In this document: positions 42,737 through 51,058 of the stretch, one piece after another
How the letters are laid out: every line of letters begins with the position of its first letter
Numbering within the stretch: the first letter of the stretch is position 1
DNA from: DUQW01 sp050953825
GTDB lineage: Bacteria > Bacillota_I > Bacilli_A > Acholeplasmatales > Acholeplasmataceae
DNA: 64,000 bases
NCBI GenBank assembly: GCA_050953825.1
Contig: JBMNNF010000001.1
Location: 1-64,000 of the forward strand
Direction of reading: 5' to 3'
Notes under the pieces: model-generated
What the model was told of the DNA's origin: nothing
The model's database searches: none
What the model saw: the letters and a program-made list of their open reading frames with translations, nothing else
Made by a program: the position numbers and the translations under genes

Positions 42737-43963
42737 ATGATTGTGAATTTTAAGAAATTGGAGACGTATCGACCGGAGATCAAACTAATTGAATCAGGTA
42801 CAACTATTGGATCAATAGTAAGGTGGCAAAGGAAAAGAAAAAATATGACATTAAACGAGGGCGCGGAGGGGATTTGTAGTATTTCTTATTTATCCAAAGT
42901 AGAAAACAATTTAATTGAACCAAGTGAGCAAATATTAGATGATCTTAAAAAGAGATTTGATTTAGAAAGTTTATTGAATTATGATTTAAAACGTTATGAA
43001 GAAGATTATAATCATATAGTGGAAAGTCTTTTTTATGATAAAGAGATTCCATCAATATACTTTAAAATTTATGAATCAAATAGTGATTATAAATCAAAAT
43101 TGGTTTTATTTTCTTATTATTTATCTCGGAAAAATTTAATTCGAGCGAAATCAATTTATAAAGATTTAGAGTTTGAGATTAGTAAATTTAATCACAATGA
43201 GATTAACTTCTTTTATTTACAAACCGCGATAATGCTAATTGAAGAAGGAAGATATTATCTAGCTTTAAAAGTTTTAAAATTATCAAAAGTAATTAATGAA
43301 AACTCTACGTTATCAATGACAATTGATTATTATAAAGTGGATTTAAAACTGAAACTAGGTAAATTTATGAAAGCCTTTGATTTATCGGAAAATTTAGAAA
43401 AAAGGTTAATTAAAAACGATAATATTGAAAGATATCGCAAATTATTAAAATTGAAACTGTTTTATTCGGTTAATGAATATGAATATGAATTTTCTATTAA
43501 TCAAATTGATAAGCATCAATATATATCTAAACGAGATAAAGAAAAAATTAAGACCTTTTTAAAATTAAATCATAATCAAAAAATTAATAATTCGGTAATG
43601 GAAAAAAATATTCATGATTCAAATCGTTGGTATTTAATGGCGCTATTACATTTTGATAGCTGTGAAAATTATGAAAAAATTAAAGAGATTATGGATAAAA
43701 GTACTAGATTTAGTTCTAATGCAATTAATCAACAAGTAGAATTTTTTCTTGATAGCAAATATAATCTAGATAGTGATTCTTTTACTAGGTATGTTAGAAA
43801 TATGACAACTAATTTTGAGAATAATTATAATGGTTCTTACTTAATATCAATATTATTGGAAAACGCTTCTAATTATTATGAAAATAAAGCATTTTATAAA
43901 AGCGCAAATTCGATTAGAAAATATGCCAGAGAACTAGCTCTAAACTTAAAGCGAATGACATAG
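42737..43963 (+). CDS. XRE-type HTH regulator with a long helical (TPR-like) domain
   Basis: 408 residues. The HTH lies at about 25-75: TIGSIVRWQRKRKNMTLNE, then SISYLSKVENNLIEPSEQIL. The remaining 330 residues are all-helical, with pairs of amphipathic helices resembling TPRs (YLALKVLKLSKVI, then LKLGKFMKAFDLSENL). This plan resembles peptide- or ligand-sensing Rgg/PlcR-like regulators, but no signal peptide gene is seen nearby. A palindrome over its promoter suggests self-control. The next genes may be its targets. Confidence 0.78.
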   Translation: MIVNFKKLETYRPEIKLIESGTTIGSIVRWQRKRKNMTLNEGAEGICSISYLSKVENNLIEPSEQILDDLKKRFDLESLLNYDLKRYEEDYNHIVESLFYDKEIPSIYFKIYESNSDYKSKLVLFSYYLSRKNLIRAKSIYKDLEFEISKFNHNEINFFYLQTAIMLIEEGRYYLALKVLKLSKVINENSTLSMTIDYYKVDLKLKLGKFMKAFDLSENLEKRLIKNDNIERYRKLLKLKLFYSVNEYEYEFSINQIDKHQYISKRDKEKIKTFLKLNHNQKINNSVMEKNIHDSNRWYLMALLHFDSCENYEKIKEIMDKSTRFSSNAINQQVEFFLDSKYNLDSDSFTRYVRNMTTNFENNYNGSYLISILLENASNYYENKAFYKSANSIRKYARELALNLKRMT

Positions 43964-43972
43964 ATTCTTTTG

Positions 43973-43981
43973 TGGTAAAAT
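43973..43981 (+). promoter_or_regulatory. Extended -10 element before the 44003 gene
   Basis: TGGTAAAAT, 21 bases before the next ATG. Confidence 0.45.
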
Positions 43982-44002
43982 ATTACATGAGGGGGAAGAG
44001 CG

Positions 44003-44509
44003 ATGAATAAAGTTATTAGCGGAATTAAAAAATATACTCCTTATGCAATAATGTTACTGGGAATTTGGGTAATAGTAACTTTTTTTATTGCTAACGGCAT
44101 CAAAGTAAGTGAACCAGTAGTTAATCCGGTAGCTCCTGATAAGCAATATGAGTTTACTATTTTTCAATTAATGTTTGGGAAAAAACTGTCTTATGGCGGA
44201 GTCGAACGAGTTTATTTCAAGCCAAATTTCTTTGGCTTTTTAACAGTTATCTCATTAATTGTAGGACTGTTTATTGCCACTATTAATAAAGTTAATTATA
44301 AAGTTAGACATCTAACAGCTTCATTACTATTACTAATCGCTGGTATTGGTTTATTTGTTCTTCCTAGTAGACCAGCATTAGGCAATGGTTGGCTGAATGC
44401 TAGTGAAGTAATAGTTAAAGGGGGAGCCGCTGTAATTGTTACTGGAACTATTACGTTAGTATTTTCAGCAATCAATTTTGGTATGGTTTTTTTATCTGAT
44501 AAAAAGTAA
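44003..44509 (+). CDS. Unrecognised membrane protein, 4 segments
   Basis: 168 residues. Segments near 11-31, 73-90, 97-115 and 135-160, with an outside loop of about 40 residues after the first. No family recognised. Strong ribosome-binding site GAGGGGGAAG. It is followed at once by the Ig-repeat surface protein, whose ribosome-binding hairpin begins at this gene's stop. Confidence 0.7.
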   Translation: MNKVISGIKKYTPYAIMLLGIWVIVTFFIANGIKVSEPVVNPVAPDKQYEFTIFQLMFGKKLSYGGVERVYFKPNFFGFLTVISLIVGLFIATINKVNYKVRHLTASLLLLIAGIGLFVLPSRPALGNGWLNASEVIVKGGAAVIVTGTITLVFSAINFGMVFLSDKK

Positions 44510-44549
44510 ATTAACGCATTTCCATCTATTATTAGATGGAGGCGTTAAT
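44510..44549 (+). promoter_or_regulatory. Hairpin sequestering the ribosome-binding site of the Ig-repeat protein
   Basis: Outer stem ATTAACGC (44510-44517) pairs with GCGTTAAT (44542-44549); inner stem CCATCT (44522-44527) pairs with AGATGG (44534-44539). The Shine-Dalgarno GGAGG at 44538-44542 is buried in it, directly before ATG 44551. No T run follows, so it looks like translational control and not a terminator. Confidence 0.55.
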
Positions 44550-44550
44550 T

Positions 44551-47316
44551 ATGTATATCTTTAAAGTATTTCAAATGCTATTAATGGTCGTTACTTGGAA
44601 TAATATTGAAGTAGATGTGCCAGTACATAGTTCAATTGATGAATATCTCTACATTCCAACTGCAGTATTAACTGAAGACGGGAATGTTTTTCACGATCCA
44701 GATATGTATTATGTTCGTGATGCGGTTGATAATCATTATTTATCAGATTTAGAAACTAACTATGTCGGAAAAATTAGATATATGATTAAAGCCGTTTTTC
44801 CTAATTATGGCATTGAGTCCAAGCAAGAAATTATTTTTAATATTGTTGATCAGATTCAACCGACAATTACTCAAATTCCTAATTTTACCATTCAAGTTGG
44901 ACAAAAAATACCAGATGTGACAGTCGGATTGAACTATAGTGATAATTATTACTTAAAAGATGAATTAACTATAAATATATTAGGACTTGATACAGTAAAT
45001 AATAAAAAGATTGGGAAATATTATTTTACCTATCAAATTTTAGATCCGTCTAATAATGTGGAAACGGCCGTATCTTTTATTAAAGTTATTGATACTATAC
45101 CTCCCGAAATTATTAAGTTGAGAGATTTAAAAATTGAACTTGGTGAAACATTTGATGTCTATTCATTTTATAAATTTAGCGACAATCACGATCAATTTGT
45201 CAATGTTTCGGTTAATACTTCAAAAGTAAACTTTAATGAAGTAGGAACTTATAGCATTAGTGTAAAAGCTCAAGATTCAAGTAATAATGAAACAGTTACA
45301 ACTGATTTTCTTCAAATTACCTATACTGGAAAACCAGTACTTAACTTATATGCTAACCAGTTGAATCTTGAGGTTGGTAGTATTGATTATGATTTAAAAT
45401 TAGCCAATAATATTAAATCAGTTTCTGATAAAATTAACAATTTAACCACAAGTGATGTTGATATTACGCATATGATTAACATTAATCAACTAGGTAAATA
45501 CGAAGTTGAATATAAAGTTAGTAACTCTAGCGGTTTAGAAACTACTAAATTAATTAATGTAAATGTTGTCGATACCACAAAACCACAAATCAATTTAATC
45601 AATGAGTTAGTCCTTCCCTACGGAACTAATAGTTTTATTTATCAAAAATATTTTAATATTAGCGATAATTATGATGATTATCCTGATTTAACGATTACCT
45701 TTACACATAGAATTGATTTTAAAAATATTGGTGAATATCCAGTGAAACTAGAAGTAACTGATAGATCTAAAAATAAATCTGTATTTGAAGGTGTTGTAGA
45801 AATAGTTGATTTAGAACCACCAATTTTTATCACAGAAGATGAGATGGTGGAAGTTAGTGTTTTTTCGTCATATAATTTTGAGACATTTAAAGTTAGTGAT
45901 AATTATGATAAAGCGCCTACGATAAAACCGAAATATGTCACGTTTAATGAACTAGGTGTTTTTGAAGTTGTCGTTACGGCTAGTGATTCTAGTGGAAATA
46001 CTAATGAAAAGGTAGTGTTAGTTAATGTAGTTGATTTAGAACCACCAGTAATTTCGTTATCAACCAACGAAATTACATTATCATTTGGAACCCTCGAAAA
46101 AGATTATGAAAATTATATTAATTCGGTTTCTGATAATTATGATTTATTAACAATTGATGATATTACAATTATTGATAATGTTAATTATCACGAATTAGGA
46201 AAATATGAAGTCTTGTATAAGTTGGTGGATAATTCAGGCAATGAAAAAATTGAAAGATTAAATGTCATAATTAATGATACGACAAAACCCAAGATCGAAT
46301 TAATTAATGATTTAGTGATTCCATATGGTGCTAATCATTTTATCCATCAAAATTATTTTTTAATTTCAGATAATTATGATGATTACTCTGATTTAATAGT
46401 AAAATTCACTTATAAAATTGATTATAAAGCATTAGGAGAATATCCAATAAAAGTTGAAGTAACTGATACTTCAAAAAATAAATCAGTGTATGAAGGAGTA
46501 ATTAGAGTAGTTGATTTAGAGCCGCCAACATTTATGGCTGACGATGAAAATATTGCGGTAAATGTTTTTTCTTCAGTTGATTTTACTAATTATACTATTG
46601 AAGATAATTTTGATAAAAATCCAATTATTAATCCAAAAAGTAAATACTTTAACGAGGTTGGGACATTTGAAGTAGTACTAGTTGCGAGTGATTCAAGCGG
46701 GAATACTACGGAAAAAGTAGTCGTAATTGAAGTCGTTGATAATGAGCCGCCAACAATTATTTTGTCAACTAATGAAATTAAGTTATCAATTGGCTCTAAA
46801 AAAGTTAATCCTAGAGATTATCTTTTAGACGCTTATGATAACTATGATGAATTAACACTAGATGATGTTCAAATAATTGATAATACCAATTATCACGAAT
46901 TAGGAAAATATGAATTAATTTATTATTTAACTGATAGTTCGGGTAATGAAGAATACAAAATTATTGAAATTACAATTGATGATACTACTAAACCAGTTAT
47001 TGAAACTCAAAATCAAATTATTAAATATAAATCACATTTTGATGTGTGGGACGGAGTTAATGTTTTAGATAATGATAACAATTTAACTTTAAAGGCTTAT
47101 CCTAATTTTATTGATACATCACAAATTGGGACATATACAATTACTTATATTGCCATCGATTCAAGAGGTAATATCGCTAAAGCGACTAGAAAAATTGAAG
47201 TTGTTGATGAGAATGAAAATAAGAAAACTGCCCTTTATGTTGGAATTAATTTTGCGATTACTGGAATCTTAACTTCAACAGCATTCTTTTATTTTAAAAA
47301 GAAAAAACGTAAATGA
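44551..47316 (+). CDS. Surface protein with tandem Ig-like (DUF5011-type) repeats and C-terminal membrane anchor
   Basis: About 921 residues. A short hydrophobic N-terminus (YIFKVFQMLLMVVTW) may be a signal peptide. About eleven Ig-like repeats of 75-80 residues follow, each opening DTTKP or DLEPP and closing with a G-x-Y/F-x-V plus (D)SSGN turn. The end has a membrane helix (about 895-915) and KKKKRK, a simple anchor without LPXTG. A block of three repeats is duplicated with a 705-nt period. ATG 44551 is preferred over 44536, which lies in the Shine-Dalgarno sequence. Probably an adhesin or stalk; ligand unknown. Confidence 0.85.
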   Translation: MYIFKVFQMLLMVVTWNNIEVDVPVHSSIDEYLYIPTAVLTEDGNVFHDPDMYYVRDAVDNHYLSDLETNYVGKIRYMIKAVFPNYGIESKQEIIFNIVDQIQPTITQIPNFTIQVGQKIPDVTVGLNYSDNYYLKDELTINILGLDTVNNKKIGKYYFTYQILDPSNNVETAVSFIKVIDTIPPEIIKLRDLKIELGETFDVYSFYKFSDNHDQFVNVSVNTSKVNFNEVGTYSISVKAQDSSNNETVTTDFLQITYTGKPVLNLYANQLNLEVGSIDYDLKLANNIKSVSDKINNLTTSDVDITHMININQLGKYEVEYKVSNSSGLETTKLINVNVVDTTKPQINLINELVLPYGTNSFIYQKYFNISDNYDDYPDLTITFTHRIDFKNIGEYPVKLEVTDRSKNKSVFEGVVEIVDLEPPIFITEDEMVEVSVFSSYNFETFKVSDNYDKAPTIKPKYVTFNELGVFEVVVTASDSSGNTNEKVVLVNVVDLEPPVISLSTNEITLSFGTLEKDYENYINSVSDNYDLLTIDDITIIDNVNYHELGKYEVLYKLVDNSGNEKIERLNVIINDTTKPKIELINDLVIPYGANHFIHQNYFLISDNYDDYSDLIVKFTYKIDYKALGEYPIKVEVTDTSKNKSVYEGVIRVVDLEPPTFMADDENIAVNVFSSVDFTNYTIEDNFDKNPIINPKSKYFNEVGTFEVVLVASDSSGNTTEKVVVIEVVDNEPPTIILSTNEIKLSIGSKKVNPRDYLLDAYDNYDELTLDDVQIIDNTNYHELGKYELIYYLTDSSGNEEYKIIEITIDDTTKPVIETQNQIIKYKSHFDVWDGVNVLDNDNNLTLKAYPNFIDTSQIGTYTITYIAIDSRGNIAKATRKIEVVDENENKKTALYVGINFAITGILTSTAFFYFKKKKRK
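45571..46980 (+). repeat. Two tandem copies of a 705-nt coding block
   Basis: Landmark DTTKP codons start at 45571, 46276 and 46981, giving two intervals of exactly 705 bases (235 residues, three Ig-like domains). Examples: DTTKPQINLINELVLPYG against DTTKPKIELINDLVIPYG. Copies have diverged at the base level. Confidence 0.8.
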
Positions 47317-47324
47317 TTATTATT

Positions 47325-47354
47325 TTGGACATTTAGAGTAAAATTGAGTATAAT
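47325..47354 (+). promoter_or_regulatory. Promoter of the flavodoxin gene
   Basis: TTGGAC (47325-47330), 18-base spacer, TATAAT (47349-47354), 44 bases before the ATG. Confidence 0.65.
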
Positions 47355-47397
47355 AAGTAGTGAAATTTATTTATATAAATGAAAAGGAGAATTAAAT

Positions 47398-47829
47398 ATG
47401 TCAAAAGTATTAGTAGTTTACTGGAGTGGAACCGGCAACACTGAAATTATGGCTGAAAAAATAGCTGAAGGTTTAGAAAACGCTGGCGTTGAAGTTGACG
47501 TAAGAAGCGTATTAGATGTTGACCCAAGTGAAGTTGAAGAGTTTGATAAAATCGCATTTGGTTGTCCATCGATGGCCGATGAAAAATTAGAAGAAGATGA
47601 GTTTGCGCCTTTCTTTGATGATGTTGAAGATTCATTAGCAGGTAAAAAAGTTCTTTTATTTGGTTCATACGGATGGGGCAATGGCGAATGGATGGAAGAT
47701 TGGGTAGAAAGAACTCAAGACGCTGGAGCTGATGTATTTAAAGGCGAAGGCTTAATCTTAACTTATACTCCAGATGCTGATGGCGAAGACTTATGTGTTG
47801 AATGGGGAGAAGAATTCGCTGAGTTTTAA
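47398..47829 (+). CDS. Flavodoxin, short-chain
   Basis: Small FMN electron carrier. The phosphate loop VVYWSGTGNTEIMAEKI is at residues 6-22, with FGCPSMADEKLEEDEF and LFGSYGWGNGEWMEDW as flavin-contact regions. 143 residues, very acidic. It replaces or complements ferredoxin as donor for radical-SAM or other reductive enzymes; partners are not in the window. Own promoter and terminator, so monocistronic. Confidence 0.95.
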   Translation: MSKVLVVYWSGTGNTEIMAEKIAEGLENAGVEVDVRSVLDVDPSEVEEFDKIAFGCPSMADEKLEEDEFAPFFDDVEDSLAGKKVLLFGSYGWGNGEWMEDWVERTQDAGADVFKGEGLILTYTPDADGEDLCVEWGEEFAEF

Positions 47830-47849
47830 TAAATTATTTGATAATTTTT

Positions 47850-47876
47850 AAGGTCGAGTTAAATCGACCTTTTTTT
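47850..47876 (+). terminator. Terminator after flavodoxin
   Basis: AAGGTCGA pairs with TCGACCTT around GTTAAA, followed by TTTTTT. Confidence 0.88.
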
Positions 47877-47897
47877 CTAAAATTATTAAACCTATCG

Positions 47898-47906
47898 TGA
47901 TATACT
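47898..47906 (+). promoter_or_regulatory. Extended -10 element before dnaE
   Basis: TGATATACT, 16 bases before the dnaE ATG, with GTGGTGA as ribosome-binding site. Confidence 0.5.
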
Positions 47907-47921
47907 TTAAGTGGTGATTAA

Positions 47922-50918
47922 ATGTTTGGTGTTTTTTATCAACAAAGTGAATATAGCCTTTTAAATAATTTAATTCCAGTACAACAACTTGTTAGTTTAG
48001 CTAAGGAATTCAATTATGATTTTGTCACGCTCGCTGATAATAATAACTTATATGGAATGTATGAGTTTTTTAAAGAGGCCAAAAAGAATGAAATTAAACC
48101 AATCATCGGATTAAAAATTAATGTCAATTTTGAAATTTATAAAACCGGATTTTTAGTTTATGTCAAAGATGATTTAGGATATGCTAATTTATTAAAAATC
48201 TCGGAAATTATTAATTTGGAAAATCGCGATTTAGACTATGATGAATTAGTTAAATATCAAGAAGGGTTAATTATTATTACTTCAGGATTAGATTCAATTA
48301 TTGATATTAAAATTTCTAATCAAAATTTAGATGACGCTTATCGCATTTTAAAACGATTTAAAAAAGATCTTAAAACGATCAATGTTGGACTCTTATTATC
48401 AAATTTTAATCACGAAATTATGGTAGCACCAACATTAGTTAAAATGGCTTTAGAATCAGAAGTGACCTTATTACCAATTCAAAAAACATCATATGTCAAT
48501 GCCCATGATAAAGTTCATTATGAGACATTAAAAAAAGTCTCAGGAAATACAGATGATTTTGATGAAGGGGATTTAAGTTTTTTAACTAAAGAGGAATTAG
48601 AATATCGTTTTTCTGATTATCCTTTTATTTTTAAAAATGCTAGTTTAATTGCTGAAAGTGTGACTTTTGAATTTAAACTTCCAAAATTGAAACTACCTAA
48701 AATTGATACTAAAGGACTATCATCAGATCAGTATTTGGAAAAATTAGCACTTGAGGGTTTAAATAAAAGACTTTTAAAAGGACACGCAAAACCAAGAGAA
48801 GTTTATGACAAGCGATTAAAGTATGAGTTAGAGGTAATTAACAAATTAAATTATCCTGATTATTTTTTAATTATTCAAGATTTTGTGAAATACGCTAAAA
48901 ACCAAGGGATTTTAGTTGGCCCTGGTCGTGGTTCAGGAGCTAGTAGTTTAGTGGCTTATTCACTAAATATTACTGAAATTGATCCGATTAAATATGACTT
49001 ATTATTTGAAAGATTTTTAAATCCAGCCAGACTTAGTATGCCTGATATCGATTTAGATTTTCCTGATGACCGAAGAGATGAAGTGATTGAATATGTGGCC
49101 AATAAATATGGGAAAAATCATATTGCCTCTATAGTTACTTTTGATACATTTCAATTTAATTCTTCAATTAGAGATATTGCTAGAGTTAAAAACCTTAATG
49201 TGACCCAAACGAATCAGTTATTAGAAAGTTATCGTAGAGGAACCCTTGATTTAGATGATCCAGAGATTAAAGAAATTATTGATACTTCCAATATGATTAT
49301 CAATCTTCCACGACATACTGGTACTCATCCAGCTGGAATTATTTTATCAAGCGAGGATTTATCCAAAATAATTCCACTTCAAAACGGACCACAGTCATTT
49401 CCACAAACTCAGTGGAATATGAATGATTTAGAAGAGTTAGGCTTTTTAAAAATTGACTTTTTGGGAATCAAAAATTTAACAATTATTGATGAGACCGTAA
49501 AATTAATTCAAGAAAGAAACCCTAGTTTTAGATTAGAAGAAATTAGTTTTGATTGTCCTAAAACATACGAATTGCTGCAAAAAGGCGATACCAATGGCAT
49601 CTTTCAGCTAGAACAACCAGGAATGCAGGCAACTTTAAGGAAAATAGCTCCAACTAAATTTGAAGATATAGTGGCCACATTAGCTTTGTATAGACCTGGT
49701 CCAATGGCTAATATTGATGTTTATGCCAGAAGACTAAAAGGTGAAAAATATGATAAAGTTAATCCGATTCTTGATGAAATTTTAGCACCAACTTATGGCG
49801 TAATAGTCTATCAAGAACAAATCATGCAAATTGCCAATAGATTTGCTGGCTATTCATATGCTGAAGCTGACTTATTAAGAAGAAGTATTTCCAAAAAAGA
49901 TTTTCAAACTTTAAAAGAAGATGAAGCACATTTTATTAGTTCAGCGCAAAAACTAGGACACACTAAAAAATTAAGCCAAGAGATATATGATTATATTGTT
50001 AAATTTGCTGATTATGGTTTTAATCGAGCCCACAGTGTTTCTTATGCCACCATTACTTATCAAATGGCTTATTTAAAAGCTAATTATTTTGGTGAATTTG
50101 CCACAACCCTACTTTCAAATAATGTTGGTAACGAAAGTTTAACTAAAAAATACCTCCAAGAATTAAGAGCGGCTGGTTACGAATTGTTACCACCAGATGT
50201 TAATATAGCCAATCATCGTTACCAAATTTCAAAAAATTCAGTGATGTTGCCTCTAAGTTTAATTAAATCAATTGGGCGTGAAACCGTTAGAAAGTTTTTA
50301 GAAGCGAGAAATAATCAAAAATTTAAAAATTATAATGATTTTTTATTAAGAACTCAAGGAGTTTTTGGTGATAAAAATATTGAAAATTTAATTTACGCTA
50401 GTGCACTTGATGAATTTGGATTAAACAAAAAAACTTTAAAAGCGAATTCTAATCGTGATAATATGATGTATGCCGCTTATTTATCTGATGTCATTACTAC
50501 TCAAAAGGAAGTTGAATATTCTAATTTAGAATTAATGGAACTGGAAAAACAAGCGTACGGATTTAATATTTTCCATGATGAATTTAGTGATTTAATTAAA
50601 TTAAGAAATAAACATCAATTATCATCAATTGCTGAATCATTAAAGAATAATGAATTTGTCGTTATCGTTAAAATTAGTAACATTAAAGAAATTACGACTA
50701 AAACAAATCAAAAAATGGCGTTTGTTGAAATTCAAGATGAATCAACTAGGTTAGATGTTACATTATTTAATAGACTATACCAATTATTTTTAGAAATTAA
50801 AGACTCTAATTTATTTGTCTTTAAGATTAAGAAAAATAAATATCAAGGTCGAGAAACGTTTGTTGCTGAAGATATAAAAGCGTTTGAAATAAAACAAAAG
50901 GCGTCTTTGCAATTTTAA
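47922..50918 (+). CDS. dnaE: DNA polymerase III alpha subunit DnaE
   Basis: Replicative or primer-extending DNA polymerase of the C family. Catalytic acids are in MPDIDLDFPDDRRDEV; GPGRGSGASSLVAYS, GTHPAGIILS, YRPGPMANIDVY and FNRAHSVSYATITYQMAYLKA are hallmark stretches. A C-terminal OB-fold starts near residue 905. 998 residues, shorter than the usual 1,050-1,160. The N-terminal PHP domain lacks the canonical His of its first metal motif (VFYQQSEYSLL against HLHVHSEYSLL), so it is probably non-catalytic. Bacillota normally also carry PolC, not seen here. Confidence 0.95.
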   Translation: MFGVFYQQSEYSLLNNLIPVQQLVSLAKEFNYDFVTLADNNNLYGMYEFFKEAKKNEIKPIIGLKINVNFEIYKTGFLVYVKDDLGYANLLKISEIINLENRDLDYDELVKYQEGLIIITSGLDSIIDIKISNQNLDDAYRILKRFKKDLKTINVGLLLSNFNHEIMVAPTLVKMALESEVTLLPIQKTSYVNAHDKVHYETLKKVSGNTDDFDEGDLSFLTKEELEYRFSDYPFIFKNASLIAESVTFEFKLPKLKLPKIDTKGLSSDQYLEKLALEGLNKRLLKGHAKPREVYDKRLKYELEVINKLNYPDYFLIIQDFVKYAKNQGILVGPGRGSGASSLVAYSLNITEIDPIKYDLLFERFLNPARLSMPDIDLDFPDDRRDEVIEYVANKYGKNHIASIVTFDTFQFNSSIRDIARVKNLNVTQTNQLLESYRRGTLDLDDPEIKEIIDTSNMIINLPRHTGTHPAGIILSSEDLSKIIPLQNGPQSFPQTQWNMNDLEELGFLKIDFLGIKNLTIIDETVKLIQERNPSFRLEEISFDCPKTYELLQKGDTNGIFQLEQPGMQATLRKIAPTKFEDIVATLALYRPGPMANIDVYARRLKGEKYDKVNPILDEILAPTYGVIVYQEQIMQIANRFAGYSYAEADLLRRSISKKDFQTLKEDEAHFISSAQKLGHTKKLSQEIYDYIVKFADYGFNRAHSVSYATITYQMAYLKANYFGEFATTLLSNNVGNESLTKKYLQELRAAGYELLPPDVNIANHRYQISKNSVMLPLSLIKSIGRETVRKFLEARNNQKFKNYNDFLLRTQGVFGDKNIENLIYASALDEFGLNKKTLKANSNRDNMMYAAYLSDVITTQKEVEYSNLELMELEKQAYGFNIFHDEFSDLIKLRNKHQLSSIAESLKNNEFVVIVKISNIKEITTKTNQKMAFVEIQDESTRLDVTLFNRLYQLFLEIKDSNLFVFKIKKNKYQGRETFVAEDIKAFEIKQKASLQF

Positions 50919-50983
50919 TGCAACAACATTTAGAATTAATTGGCGCAAAACATCAAAGTATTCATAGTGACATTAAACATTAG
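50918..50983 (+). CDS. 21-codon micro-frame coupled to the dnaE stop
   Basis: ATG overlaps the dnaE TAA (TAATG) and opens a frame reading QQHLELIGAKHQSIHSDI and ending at TAG 50983. No ribosome-binding site of its own and no recognised product; it may be chance or the stump of a lost gene. Confidence 0.2.
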   Translation: MQQHLELIGAKHQSIHSDIKH

Positions 50984-51013
50984 AATAACTTAAAAATCGA
51001 TATTTATTACGAA

Positions 51014-51039
51014 AAAAGGCTTGAAAAATCAAGCCTTTT
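51014..51039. terminator. Bidirectional terminator between dnaE and the PPi-type phosphofructokinase
   Basis: AAAAGGCTTGA pairs perfectly with TCAAGCCTTTT around AAAA. T runs exist on both strands, suited to two converging genes. Confidence 0.85.
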
Positions 51040-51058
51040 GTTATCTATTTAGGGTATA

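Noticed and set aside
44510..44549. Terminator between the 44003 gene and the Ig-repeat gene
   Set aside because: There is no T run, and the 3' arm contains the next gene's Shine-Dalgarno, so translational control is the better reading.
47418..47681. Antisense gene opposite flavodoxin
   Set aside because: Two overlapping antisense frames arise from the acidic codon pattern; neither has a start signal, and flavodoxin itself is certain.
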